Numbered from the stretch's first letter, positions 16,020-24,688 are shown. The stretch: 64,000 bases of DNA from Candidatus Villigracilis adiacens (GCA_016703605.1 JADJBU010000013.1:1-64000), one strand, 5' to 3'. Notes: generated from the letters alone by a model not told the origin. Program-made: numbers and translations.

Positions 16020-16075
16020 TTCACGAAACCCTTCGCTTAAATTCTTTGTGTACTTTGTGTCCTTTGTGGTAAAAA
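16020..16075. repeat. CACAAAG repeat, right of the GxxExxY gene
   Basis: TTTGTGTACTTTGTGTCC followed by TTTGTGGT, inverted relative to the copy at 15395. It ends 18 bases before the sdhA start. Confidence 0.8.
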
Positions 16076-16093
16076 AACAATCAGGAGTAATTC

Positions 16094-17887
16094 ATGGCGA
16101 ATGTTCATCAATTTGAAGTGATCGTGGTCGGCGCGGGCGGGGCGGGGCTGATGGCGGGGTTGTACGCCTCCAAGTCCGCGAAGACGGCGGTCATCAGCAA
16201 GTTATATCCCACGCGCTCGCATACGGGCGCGGCGCAGGGCGGCATCTCGGCGGCGCTGGGCAATTATGAAGAAGACAAACCCGAATGGCACATGTATGAC
16301 ACCGTCAAAGGCTCCGATTATCTCGGCGACCAGGACGCCATTGAGTTCATGTGCAACGAGGCGATCAACGCCGTGCTTGAACTCGAACACATGGGCTTGC
16401 CCTTCGACCGCACACCCGACGGCAGGATTTCACAGCGTCCGTTTGGCGGACATACCAACGTCGAAACGGGCAAACCCGTCCGGCGCGCGGCTCATGCGGC
16501 GGACCGCACCGGGCACATGATCCTGCAAACGCTGTACCAGCAATGCATCAAAAACAACGTCTCGTTCTTCGACGAGTATCAGGTCGTGGACTTCATCATG
16601 GTGGACGGCAAAGCCTCCGGCATTGTCGCCATCGAACTGGCGACGGGCGAGATGCACACCTTCCATGCCAAGGCGATTGTCTTTGCCACAGGCGGACACG
16701 GACGCATCTTCGAAGTAACATCCAATGCCTATGCCTACACCGGCGACGGCGCGGCGGTTCTGTACCGGCGCGGCATTCCGCTCGAGGATATGGAGTTCTT
16801 CCAATTCCACCCGACGGGCATTTACAAACTCGGCATCCTTATCACCGAGGGCGTGCGCGGCGAAGGCGGCGTGTTGATCAACGGCAAGGGCGAGCGCTTC
16901 ATGCCGAAGTACGCGCCGAGCGTCAAAGACCTTGCTTCCCGCGATGTTGTCAGTCGCGCCATTCTCACCGAAATAAAAGAAGGGCGCGGCGTGGACGGGA
17001 AGAATTACGTCTACCTGGATATCCGCCCCGAGACGGTGAACAAGTTTGCCAAAGAGGACGGACGCACAAACCCGGACGGCTCTCCCTACAATCTGACGGC
17101 GGATGCCGTGCTAAAGAAGATTCCCGACATCATAGATTTTTGCCGCGTCTACCTCGGGGTTGATCCTGTCACCCAGATGATGCCCATCCAGCCGACGGCT
17201 CATTACACGATGGGCGGGATTCCCACCAATAAATTCGGCGAAGTGGTCGTGGACGATAAAGGCGCGACCGTCCCCGGTTTGTATGCGGCGGGTGAATGCG
17301 CGTGCGTCTCCGTCCACGGAGCGAATCGACTCGGCACGAATTCCCTGCTCGATATCGTCGTCTTCGGCAAACATGCCGGGCTCAAGGCGGCGGAGTACGC
17401 CAAATCTGCTGAATGGACGAATCTGCCGCAGGACGCTGACTCAGCCGCGAGGTCCGAATTTGAGGCGCTGCGCAATGGGTCGGGTAAAGAGAACGCGTTC
17501 GACCTGTCCAATGAGATGAAGAGCGCCATGTTCCGCGATGTCGGCATCTACCGCAGCGAGAAGGAGATGCAGTCGGCGGTGGAGAAGGTGCGCGAGTTGC
17601 AGGCGCGTTACAAGGAAGTGCGCGTGAGCGATACGGGAAAAATTTTCAACACCGAACTGCTCAACGCCTGGGAACTGGGCAACATGCTCGCGGTGGCGGA
17701 AGTGGTGGCGGTGAGCGCGTTGAACCGCAAGGAAAGCCGCGGCGGACATTCGCGCGAGGATTATCCCGAACGCGACGATGCGAACTGGTTGAAGCACACG
17801 CTGGTGACGAAGAAGGATGGGAAGATCGAGATCAATTACAAGCCGGTGGTGATTACGAAGCATCAACCGAAGGCGAGAATTTATTAA
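16094..17887 (+). CDS. sdhA: Succinate dehydrogenase flavoprotein subunit
   Basis: 597 residues. The N-terminal FAD dinucleotide motif GAGGAGLMAGLYA is followed by RSHTGAAQGG, where the His carries covalent FAD. Active-site elements are FHPTG, GEGG and HGANRLGTNSLLD. The C-terminal domain ends with the EDYPERDDANWLKHT motif typical of SdhA. It oxidises succinate to fumarate in the TCA cycle. A clear AGGAG precedes the ATG. A hairpin of CACGAAG repeats separates it from sdhB. Confidence 0.96.
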   Translation: MANVHQFEVIVVGAGGAGLMAGLYASKSAKTAVISKLYPTRSHTGAAQGGISAALGNYEEDKPEWHMYDTVKGSDYLGDQDAIEFMCNEAINAVLELEHMGLPFDRTPDGRISQRPFGGHTNVETGKPVRRAAHAADRTGHMILQTLYQQCIKNNVSFFDEYQVVDFIMVDGKASGIVAIELATGEMHTFHAKAIVFATGGHGRIFEVTSNAYAYTGDGAAVLYRRGIPLEDMEFFQFHPTGIYKLGILITEGVRGEGGVLINGKGERFMPKYAPSVKDLASRDVVSRAILTEIKEGRGVDGKNYVYLDIRPETVNKFAKEDGRTNPDGSPYNLTADAVLKKIPDIIDFCRVYLGVDPVTQMMPIQPTAHYTMGGIPTNKFGEVVVDDKGATVPGLYAAGECACVSVHGANRLGTNSLLDIVVFGKHAGLKAAEYAKSAEWTNLPQDADSAARSEFEALRNGSGKENAFDLSNEMKSAMFRDVGIYRSEKEMQSAVEKVRELQARYKEVRVSDTGKIFNTELLNAWELGNMLAVAEVVAVSALNRKESRGGHSREDYPERDDANWLKHTLVTKKDGKIEINYKPVVITKHQPKARIY

Positions 17888-17957
17888 ACACAAAGGACAC
17901 GAAGTACACAAAGGTTTTAAAGTTTTTCCTTCGTGACCTTTGTGCCCTTCGTGTTTA
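17887..17957. repeat. Inverted CACGAAG repeat between sdhA and sdhB
   Basis: Left arm AAACACAAAGGACACGAAG (17887 on) and right arm ending CCTTCGTGTTT pair imperfectly over about 29 bases. As RNA it forms a long hairpin directly after the sdhA stop. Confidence 0.8.
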
Positions 17958-17978
17958 AAGGTTTTTGAGGAGACATTT

Positions 17979-18686
17979 ATGGAAATTACCGTAAAAATTT
18001 TCCGTTACAACCCCGAGAAAGACCAGCGCGGCAATTATGTGACGTACAAGCTCGAAGCCGACCCGAACGACCGCGTGCTGGATGTGTTGGAGTACATCAA
18101 AGGCAAGACCGACGGCGCGTTGTCGTTCCGGCGTTCGTGCGCGCACGGCGTCTGCGGATCGGACGCGATGCGCATCAACGGGCGCAACCGGCTGGCGTGC
18201 AAGGTGCTGGTGCGCGATGTGGGCGCGGATATCACCATCGAGCCGCTGCTGGGCATGAAGGTCGTGAAGGATTTGATCGTGGATATGGAGCCCTTCTTCG
18301 ATAATTACAAGAAGATGAAGCCGTATCTCATCAACGACTCGCCGCTCCCCGAAAACGGGCGCGAGAGACTGCAAAGCCCCGAACAACGCGCGCGCTTCGA
18401 CGAGGCGACCAAGTGTATTCTGTGCGCGGCTTGTACCACGTCCTGCCCGTCGTTCTGGGCAAGCGACCAGTATTTCGGTCCCGCCGCGTTCGTCGCCGCC
18501 CATCGCTTCGTCTTCGACAGCCGCGATGAAGGCGCGAGCCAACGCCTGATGGTTCTCGCCGAAACGGATGGCACGGTGAGATGCCATACCGCGTACAACT
18601 GCACCGAAGCCTGCCCGCGCGAGATTCAAATCACGAAGGCGATCGGCGAGTTGAAGATGGCGATGATGACGGGGAAGATTGATTAA
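17979..18686 (+). CDS. sdhB: Succinate dehydrogenase iron-sulfur subunit
   Basis: 235 residues. N-terminal ferredoxin domain with RRSCAHGVCGSDAMRINGRN-rlac, in which the third [2Fe-2S] position is Asp, not Cys, as in E. coli SdhB. The C-terminal domain has CILCAACTTSCP for [4Fe-4S] and CHTAYNCTEACP for [3Fe-4S]. It relays electrons from FAD to quinone. The start at 17979 is after GAGGAGA; an upstream in-frame ATG at 17940 lies in the repeat and is rejected. Confidence 0.95.
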   Translation: MEITVKIFRYNPEKDQRGNYVTYKLEADPNDRVLDVLEYIKGKTDGALSFRRSCAHGVCGSDAMRINGRNRLACKVLVRDVGADITIEPLLGMKVVKDLIVDMEPFFDNYKKMKPYLINDSPLPENGRERLQSPEQRARFDEATKCILCAACTTSCPSFWASDQYFGPAAFVAAHRFVFDSRDEGASQRLMVLAETDGTVRCHTAYNCTEACPREIQITKAIGELKMAMMTGKID

Positions 18687-18690
18687 GAGC

Positions 18691-18718
18691 AGGGAATGGG
18701 GAATAGTGGATAGCGAAT
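18691..18718. repeat. Heptanucleotide tandem repeat after sdhB
   Basis: AGGGAAT-GGGGAAT-AGTGGAT-AGCGAAT: four imperfect heptamers, starting 5 bases after the sdhB stop. Confidence 0.75.
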
Positions 18719-18849
18719 AGGTAAGCCGTGTCCGTGTGGATGCGGCTTGTTTTTTTCTCATCGCCATCCGCCTGCTGTGGAGAGAATCGGATTCGGTCAT
18801 CCATTTTGGTTTTGCGTGCTTCAATTATAGTAAGATAAAAACAGCCCCA

Positions 18850-20100
18850 ATGACAGAAACCCTCCCCGCGCTTTCACAGCTTCCAAGCCCATCTTCTCAG
18901 CGCATTGCCCTGCGCCTGACAAAACCCGCTGAACGCGCCCTGAAACAAGGACACCCCTGGGTCTTCGACCAATCCATCACCGGGCAAAGCCGCGAAGGCA
19001 GCCCCGGCGACCTTGCCGTGATCTTCGATGACAAACGCCGTTTTCTCGCCATCGGGTTATACGACCCCACATCCGCCATCCGCGCGCGCATTTTGCAAAA
19101 GGGCAGGCAAGCCGTCATTGATGCGAACTGGTTCGAAGAAAAAATAAAAACAGCAGCCGGCCTTCGCAAGCCGCTCGACAAACAAGACACGAACGGCTAT
19201 CGTCTCGTCCACGGCGAGAACGATGGCTTGCCCGGCCTGGTCATCGACCGTTATGCAGATACGCTGGTTCTCAAACTTTACACGCCCGCCTGGGTTCCGC
19301 GCCTCAACGATGTTACTTCCGCGCTTGCAGCCGCCCAATCTTTCAACCATTTGATATTGAGACTCAATCGCTCGCTCAACAAACAGACCGGGCATCTTCA
19401 CGGTCTCACCGATGGGATGACTCTTACGCCTCAGACTCCCGAAGGCTTGATCCTGTTCAAAGAGAATGGCATTACCTTTGAGTGTGATCCCATTAACGGG
19501 CAAAAGACCGGCTTCTTCCTCGACCAGCGCGAGAACCGCGAGCGGGTGCGGACTTTTTCCAAAGGCAAATCGGTCTTGAACGTCTTTTCCTACACCGGCG
19601 GGTTTTCACTCTACGCCGCCGATGGCGGCGCGACCGAGGTCGTCAGCGTGGACTTTAGCGCGCCCGCCACGCAAGCCGCCTTGCGAAACATTCAACACAA
19701 CCAACACAGAGAAAATATTCGCAACGCAAAATTTGAAACTCTCGACCAGGATGCCTTCGAAGCGCTCAAGCAGATGAAAACCCAAAATCGTCAATTCGAT
19801 GTCGTCATCCTCGACCCGCCCATGTTCGCGCAGAATCAATCGCAGATCGAAACCGCGCTCAACGCCTATCGTCAACTCGCGCATTTGGGGCTGGGCGCGC
19901 TCAAGCGCGGAGGCATTCTCGTGCAAGCCTCCTGCTCCAGCCGCGTCAGCGCCGATGATTTTTTCAGCGCCATTCATCAAGCCGCGCAAGAATCCGGCCG
20001 CCCATTGAAAGAGATCGAACGGACAGGTCACGCGCCTGACCACCCCATCACGTATAAGGAAGGCGCGTATCTCAAGTGTCTGTTCGCTGCCGCGCCATAA
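18850..20100 (+). CDS. RlmI-like class I rRNA methyltransferase with PUA domain
   Basis: 416 residues. An N-terminal PUA domain (ALKQGHPWVFDQSI, then DPTSAIRARIL) is followed by the EEHD-like middle region and a Rossmann methyltransferase with VLNVFSYTGGFSLYAADGGA (SAM site), VVSVDFS and the catalytic VVILDPPMF. RlmI methylates C1962 of 23S rRNA; the paralogue RlmK-type enzymes are similar, so the exact base is not certain. The start at 18850 excludes the unusual N-terminal extension encoded from 18736. Confidence 0.85.
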   Translation: MTETLPALSQLPSPSSQRIALRLTKPAERALKQGHPWVFDQSITGQSREGSPGDLAVIFDDKRRFLAIGLYDPTSAIRARILQKGRQAVIDANWFEEKIKTAAGLRKPLDKQDTNGYRLVHGENDGLPGLVIDRYADTLVLKLYTPAWVPRLNDVTSALAAAQSFNHLILRLNRSLNKQTGHLHGLTDGMTLTPQTPEGLILFKENGITFECDPINGQKTGFFLDQRENRERVRTFSKGKSVLNVFSYTGGFSLYAADGGATEVVSVDFSAPATQAALRNIQHNQHRENIRNAKFETLDQDAFEALKQMKTQNRQFDVVILDPPMFAQNQSQIETALNAYRQLAHLGLGALKRGGILVQASCSSRVSADDFFSAIHQAAQESGRPLKEIERTGHAPDHPITYKEGAYLKCLFAAAP

Positions 20101-20108
20101 GTCAATAT

Positions 20109-20180
20109 CGTCATTGCGAGGGCAATGTTCTTGCGAAGCAGCCCGAAGCAATCTCATGCGCGGCGCGGATCGCAATGACG
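20109..20180. repeat. Palindromic CGTCATTGCGA element
   Basis: Arms CGTCATTGCGA and TCGCAATGACG are perfect inverted copies with GAAGCAATCTC inside. This is a REP-like element of a type widespread in environmental bacteria. Confidence 0.8.
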
Positions 20181-20203
20181 GGAATTAAATAAATGAGGTT
20201 TCC

Positions 20204-21046
20204 ATGTCTCACTTAACCCTCCCCAACTCGCTCATCACCCCACAATTTCTTTTCAAAAATCTTTCCGCCGAAAATCTCATCATCTTCGACGCCAGCATGA
20301 AGCCGGTGGGGAATATCGCCGCGCCGCAAACCAACGCATACATCCCCGGCTCGCTGCGTTTCGATTTTGACGAACACATCCGCGATCATAAAACGATTCT
20401 TCCGCACATGATGCCCGCGCCGGAATTCTTCACCGAAGAGATGCAAAAGATGGGCGTCAACCAAGACAGCGCGATTGTGGTCTACGACAACGTCGGCGTG
20501 TATGCCAGCCCGCGCGCGTGGTGGACGTTCCGCGCAATGGGGCATGATAACGCGGCGGTCTTGGATGGAGGTCTGCCTGCATGGATGGACGCGGGCTATG
20601 AGGTTTCATCCACGCTGACAGTTTCATCGCTTCGAGGAGACTTCGCCTCACATCCACGCCCGGGGTCCTTCGTTGACTCCCAAACAGTGACCCACGCCTT
20701 AAGCGACTCCGCTTACAGCGTGCTGGATGCCCGGTCGGCGGGACGATTCACAGGTCAGGAAAAAGAGCCGCGCGCAGGGTTGAGGGGAGGTCACATGCCC
20801 GGTGCAGAGTCCATGCCTTTTGGGGAGACTCAAGTGGACGGCGTAATGAAATCCCCTGCGCTTCTCCGTGAGATGTTCTCTCAATATCAAAACAAAAAGT
20901 TGATCTTCAGTTGCGGGTCGGGTGTGACGGCTTGTATTCTTGCGCTGGCGGCAGAGCAGGCGGGGTTGAAAAATTTGGCGGTGTACGACGGCTCGTGGGC
21001 GGAATGGGGCGCGGAGTCGTCAGGACTGCCGGTTGTAAAAAATTAG
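20204..21046 (+). CDS. Thiosulfate/3-mercaptopyruvate sulfurtransferase
   Basis: 280 residues, two rhodanese domains. The N-terminal one is inactive (VVYDNVGVYASPRAWW instead of a Cys loop). The C-terminal one has DARSAGRFTGQ, GHMPGAESMPF and the active loop CGSGVTAC, the six-residue loop of the 3-mercaptopyruvate sulfurtransferase type (CGSGVT). It transfers sulfane sulfur to cyanide or thiols. The stop overlaps the convergent MazG-like gene by 4 bases. Confidence 0.9.
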   Translation: MSHLTLPNSLITPQFLFKNLSAENLIIFDASMKPVGNIAAPQTNAYIPGSLRFDFDEHIRDHKTILPHMMPAPEFFTEEMQKMGVNQDSAIVVYDNVGVYASPRAWWTFRAMGHDNAAVLDGGLPAWMDAGYEVSSTLTVSSLRGDFASHPRPGSFVDSQTVTHALSDSAYSVLDARSAGRFTGQEKEPRAGLRGGHMPGAESMPFGETQVDGVMKSPALLREMFSQYQNKKLIFSCGSGVTACILALAAEQAGLKNLAVYDGSWAEWGAESSGLPVVKN

Positions 21047-21372
21047 CGATTATCCCCGTCGCCTTGAATCTTGCCGCGGGACTGCCGGTCTAAAAGTTTT
21101 GCCAAATTCGCTTCGGCAATTTCATCGAGCGGAAGGTTCAACTCCGTGGCGACCTGGGCGATGTACCAAAGCACGTCGCCGAGTTCGGCTTTGAGCGCCT
21201 CCCGTTCCGCCTCGCCGATGTTCCCCTGTTTGTCCCTGAATATCTTTTTGATCTTTCCCGCCACCTCTCCCGCTTCGTTGACCAGGCCGAGCGCCGGGTA
21301 GATGACGGGATGCCCAATGGAGGGGTACTGCGCCGTGGCGCGGGATTTTTGCTGGTAGTCGTTGAGATTCAT
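21043..21372 (-). CDS. MazG-like nucleotide pyrophosphohydrolase
   Basis: 109 residues with the all-alpha NTP pyrophosphatase signature: GLVNEAGEVAGKIKKIFRD (ExxE) and AELGDVLWYIAQVATELNL (E-x-x-D). Members hydrolyse non-canonical or surplus NTPs to NMP plus pyrophosphate with Mg2+. Single domain, shorter than MazG itself. AAGGA stands 7 bases before the ATG. It is followed at 12 bases by the end of a DUF4143 gene that reads toward it. Confidence 0.9.
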   Translation of the reverse strand: MNLNDYQQKSRATAQYPSIGHPVIYPALGLVNEAGEVAGKIKKIFRDKQGNIGEAEREALKAELGDVLWYIAQVATELNLPLDEIAEANLAKLLDRQSRGKIQGDGDNR

Positions 21373-21383
21373 GGGTGAGTCCT

Positions 21384-22514
21384 TTATGGCAGGATGAATT
21401 TTTGATAGTTGTCCGGCGAGATGATTTCATAATCCGAATTTGGATAGCCTTCCAGCCATAATGCGGGCGGACTGAGCGTTTTGGCGGTTGACCATTTCAT
21501 TTCGTAGCCGCACAGTTTTCCATCCCGTTCCTCTATGAGGTCTATCTCCTGCTGGTTGTATGTCCGCCAGAAGTACATGTTGGCGTAAATGGACTGGTAG
21601 GTTCTGTGCTTGAGGCGTTCGATGAAAATAAAGTTTTCCCACAACTGCCCAACATCGTTGCGCTGGGAAAGCCCGTTGAATTGGGCGATCAGCGAGTTGC
21701 GGATGCCCAGGTCCATGAAATAGTATTTCGATTTATTGGTGATTTCGTTTCGCAGGTTGCGGCTGAACCCGCCCAGGCGCGCAAGCACGAACGCTTTTTC
21801 AAGCAGGTCCAAATATCGTTGGACGGTTTTGTAATCCACACCGATTTTTGTTCCGATTTCCGACAGCGAGACTTCCGAGCCGACTTGAAAAGCAAGCAGT
21901 TTGAGCAGGTCGAGCAGGGTCTTGGAATTTTTCACCCGGTCGAAGGCGAGGATATCCTTCACCAGATACGAGTTTGAAATCTCGGTGATTACGTCCACTT
22001 TTTGTTTTTTTGTGGAAGCCTGCAAGACTTCGGGATAAGCGCCGTAGACAAGGAAGTCTTCCATTTTTTCCCGAAGCTCAAATTTGTTGTACGCGGAAAG
22101 CAGTTCCGCTTGCGCCAGCGGATACAAGGTGAGGGTTTGCTTTCTGCCTGTCAGCGGTTCACCGACCTGCCCGGCAAGTTCAAAGGAAGAGGAGCCTGTC
22201 AAAACCACGCGGATGTCGGGACGCTGATCCACGATAATCTTGATACCCATGCCGATATTGGGAATGTTCTGCGCTTCGTCAATGGCGAGCAGTTCGTATC
22301 CCTCCACATAAGAGAGAATTTCCCCAAAATCCTGCGAGCTTAGGATTTGTTGAGTTCGGAGATTGTCCCCTGAATCCAATTTGTATTTGAAAGTTGTGTC
22401 TTTCAGGAAGTTTTGCAGGAGGGTGGTCTTCCCCACCCGGCGCGGACCGTAAATGAGCAGGGCTTTCCCAGCCTGAAGGTAGCTTTCGAGCGGTTCATAA
22501 GAGCGTTTGAACAT
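21384..22514 (-). CDS. DUF4143 / AAA_14 ATP-binding protein (locus B)
   Basis: 376 residues. Walker A GPRRVGKTTLL (about 21-31), Walker B LLAIDEAQN, sensor region VVLTGSSSFELAG, then a winged-helix-like part (LSEIGTKIGVDYKTVQRYLDL) and the DUF4143 end with YYFMDLGIRNSLI and a nuclease-like QEIDLIEERDGKLCGYEMKW core (E-I-D...E-x-K). The role of the family is unknown. The ATG at 22514 is chosen because a full promoter (TTGACA, 17 bp, TATAGT) ends exactly 6 bases before it, giving a leaderless mRNA. Two homologues exist in the window. Confidence 0.88.
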   Translation of the reverse strand: MFKRSYEPLESYLQAGKALLIYGPRRVGKTTLLQNFLKDTTFKYKLDSGDNLRTQQILSSQDFGEILSYVEGYELLAIDEAQNIPNIGMGIKIIVDQRPDIRVVLTGSSSFELAGQVGEPLTGRKQTLTLYPLAQAELLSAYNKFELREKMEDFLVYGAYPEVLQASTKKQKVDVITEISNSYLVKDILAFDRVKNSKTLLDLLKLLAFQVGSEVSLSEIGTKIGVDYKTVQRYLDLLEKAFVLARLGGFSRNLRNEITNKSKYYFMDLGIRNSLIAQFNGLSQRNDVGQLWENFIFIERLKHRTYQSIYANMYFWRTYNQQEIDLIEERDGKLCGYEMKWSTAKTLSPPALWLEGYPNSDYEIISPDNYQKFILP

Positions 22515-22520
22515 AAAACC

Positions 22521-22578
22521 ACTATACATCAACTCCTTGTTTTTGTCAAAAAACAAGGAGTTAAACTCCTTGTTTTTT
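22521..22578 (-). promoter_or_regulatory. Inverted repeat and leaderless promoter of DUF4143 locus B
   Basis: Arms 22531-22544 and 22549-22562 (AACTCCTTGTTTTT, perfect, 4-base centre) plus a third direct copy at 22565-22578. On the minus strand TTGACA (22544-22549) lies in the centre, then a 17-base spacer and TATAGT (22521-22526), then 6 bases to the ATG. This is the best sigma-70 promoter seen in the window. Confidence 0.85.
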
Positions 22579-22620
22579 GAGGTAATTTGGATTTTTGAGT
22601 AAGAATCGGGTTTGTTCCGG

Positions 22621-23619
22621 CTAATTGAAAGCCTTCGTCAGCCCCATCCACCACTCATCCTTCTCGCCGGGGACGAAGGGCGTGTAGAGCGTGATCCGGT
22701 CCGCGATGCCGCCGAAGCGTTTTTTCAAATCTGCGGCGAGATTCTCCTGCGTGGTCATCAGGCAGAACTCGTTCAACATCTCATCGGTGATGAGCATGGG
22801 CATCTCCGCCCACTCGCCTTTGGCAGCGAAACCCGAGAGTTTTTCGGCTGTTTCGCTCCAGCCATACAAGTCCATCACCGAGCGATACGAAGGAGTGGAA
22901 GCGTAGAAAGAGACCTGCATTCTTGCGAAGCCTTCTTCTTCAGGCGATGTGGCAATGAAGGGAGTCATCGAGACGGAAATGTCGCCGCGTTTGCGTCCGC
23001 TTTTTTGCAAGCCTTCCTCCAGCGCGGGCAAAATGACTTCGTTCATGTATCGCGGGCTGTTGAACGGATGCGCATGAAAGCCCTCGCACATTTCGCCGGC
23101 GAGTCTCGCCAAGCCAGTATTGACGCCCGCAATATAGATCGGGATATTCGGGTTCTCGATCCTGCCGGGATTAAAGAACGGCGACATCAACGTGATCTTG
23201 TAATGCTCGCCGCGGAAATTCAGCTTCGTGCCGTTCTGCCAGCAATCCCACAGGGCGCGGATGACCTGGATCTGTTCGCGGAGTTTGCCCGTCACAGACT
23301 CGGGCCACGTCATCCCGAAACGCCTCTCGACATGCGCCTTGACCTGGGTGCCAAGCCCCAAAATGAATCTCCCGCCAGACTGAGCCGCCAGATCCCATGC
23401 GGTGTAGGCGAGGTTGGCGGGCGAGCGCGCAAACGACACGGCGATGGCGGTGCCGAAATCCATTTTGGATGAATGTTCAGCGATGAGCGTGCAGGGCAAA
23501 AACGGATCGTGCTGGGTTTCCTGAGTCCACAGCGCGGCAAAGCCAACTTCTTCAGCGGCTTTCGCAATGGCGTGAATATCCTTCAGTTGAACAATGGGAA
23601 GCGCGGCATCGAGTTTCAA
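22621..23619 (-). CDS. LLM-class F420-dependent oxidoreductase (TIGR03617-like)
   Basis: 332 residues, luciferase-like TIM barrel. The start LDAALPIVQLKDIHAIAKAA, GFAALWTQETQHDPFLP and GTAIAVSFARSPANLAYTAW match the F420-dependent group that begins 'mklda'. RFILGLGTQVKAHVERRFGM and IPIYIAGVN complete the barrel. It probably uses coenzyme F420 and an unknown substrate. The start is TTG at 23617-23619; the heptamer tract 23617-23637 on the complementary strand supplies both this TTG and a GGAG 9 bases upstream. Confidence 0.85.
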   Translation of the reverse strand: MKLDAALPIVQLKDIHAIAKAAEEVGFAALWTQETQHDPFLPCTLIAEHSSKMDFGTAIAVSFARSPANLAYTAWDLAAQSGGRFILGLGTQVKAHVERRFGMTWPESVTGKLREQIQVIRALWDCWQNGTKLNFRGEHYKITLMSPFFNPGRIENPNIPIYIAGVNTGLARLAGEMCEGFHAHPFNSPRYMNEVILPALEEGLQKSGRKRGDISVSMTPFIATSPEEEGFARMQVSFYASTPSYRSVMDLYGWSETAEKLSGFAAKGEWAEMPMLITDEMLNEFCLMTTQENLAADLKKRFGGIADRITLYTPFVPGEKDEWWMGLTKAFN

Positions 23620-23637
23620 ATCTCAAATCTCCAATCT
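23617..23637. repeat. Heptanucleotide tandem repeat at the LLM gene start
   Basis: CAAATCT-CAAATCT-CCAATCT on the plus strand. On the minus strand it reads AGATTGGAGATTTGAGATTTG and includes the start codon. Confidence 0.8.
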
Positions 23638-24681
23638 CTATTTTTCCAACAGATACGCCATGATCCAATTCGTGGTCGCGTTCAAACCATCCATGTGGGC
23701 GCGCTCGTAGTTGTGCGACGCATCAATGCCGGGACCGATCAGCGACACTGCCACATCCCCGCCTGCGCGCCAGAAGGCTTCGCCGTCCGAGCCGTAGAAG
23801 GGATACACATCCGTCACGTACGGAATGCCGTGCTTCTCTGCAATGCCGCGCAATTTTTTATTCAAACCTTCGTGATACGGACCGCCGCTGTCTTTGACGC
23901 ACAGGGTTGCATGGAACTCATCCGACTCCTGACCGGGTCCGATGACTGCCATGTCCACAGTGACAAGTTCAGCCACCTCATCCGGGATGCCCGCCGCCGC
24001 GCCGTGACCGACCTCTTCGTAATTCGAGATGTGGAAGTAAACGGTTCGTTTCGGACTTTGACCCGCATCCACCATGGACTTGATCGCCGCGACGAGATTC
24101 GCCACACAAGCCTTGTCGTCGAGGAAGCGCGAGCGGATGAAGCCGTCCGTCACCTCCACGCGCGGATCGAACGCCACGCAATCGCCGATGTTGATTCCCA
24201 ATTCGCGGGTTTCTTTTTCAGAAGTTGTTCTTGCATCGAGCCGCACTTCAAGATGCTTGTCGTCGCGCGGCAGGTCGGGTCCGCTGTGAATGTGACCGGA
24301 CGCCACGTCAATCAGCACCGAGCCGCGAATCTTTTCACTCTTGGATGTGAAGACCCACACGCCTTCGGTCTCCACTGTCGGCCACTGAATCCCGCCGATG
24401 CGACTCAAACGTAACCGCCCGTTGCCTTTGATCTCCTTCACCACCGCGCCGAGCGTATCCACATGAGCGGTCAGTGCAACGGGGGGCAATCCACTTTCTA
24501 CTCCCCACTTTCCAATCAACGCCCCCTTTCTCGTTCTCGAAAGTTCCAACTGCTTATATTTGGACAATTCTTTTTCAACAAAATCAATCGCCGCCCCCGC
24601 AAACCCCGTCGGCGAGGGGATGTTGAGCAGGTCAACGAGGAATTGAGTGAAATGGGTTCCGTCAATTTTTGGGAGGGACAT
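23638..24681 (-). CDS. M42-family metallopeptidase
   Basis: 347 residues. ALTAHVDTLGA has the first zinc His, SRFLDDKACVANLVAA the bridging Asp, YEEVGHGAA the catalytic Glu pair, and SDGEAFWRAGGDVAVSLIGP and SHNYERAHMDGL the remaining ligand region. These are cytosolic co-catalytic aminopeptidases; this subgroup is often annotated as the NAGGN-system peptidase, but no such pathway genes are near. The start at 24681 avoids overlap with the restriction gene. A heptamer tract (24491-24518) adds KWGVESG in frame between two conserved strands. Confidence 0.88.
   Translation of the reverse strand: MSLPKIDGTHFTQFLVDLLNIPSPTGFAGAAIDFVEKELSKYKQLELSRTRKGALIGKWGVESGLPPVALTAHVDTLGAVVKEIKGNGRLRLSRIGGIQWPTVETEGVWVFTSKSEKIRGSVLIDVASGHIHSGPDLPRDDKHLEVRLDARTTSEKETRELGINIGDCVAFDPRVEVTDGFIRSRFLDDKACVANLVAAIKSMVDAGQSPKRTVYFHISNYEEVGHGAAAGIPDEVAELVTVDMAVIGPGQESDEFHATLCVKDSGGPYHEGLNKKLRGIAEKHGIPYVTDVYPFYGSDGEAFWRAGGDVAVSLIGPGIDASHNYERAHMDGLNATTNWIMAYLLEK
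24491..24518. repeat. Heptanucleotide tandem repeat inside the M42 peptidase gene
   Basis: CCACTTT-CTACTCC-CCACTTT-CCAATCA, coding for KWGVESG on the minus strand just before LPPVALTAHVD. Confidence 0.65.
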
Positions 24682-24688
24682 GGTTGTC

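Noticed and set aside
17979..18686. SdhB with a missing [2Fe-2S] cysteine as a defect
   Set aside because: Asp at this position is also found in E. coli SdhB and supports the cluster, so it is normal variation.
18736..18849. N-terminal extension of the RlmI-like protein
   Set aside because: The extension is not PUA-like; the ATG at 18850 fits the family start.
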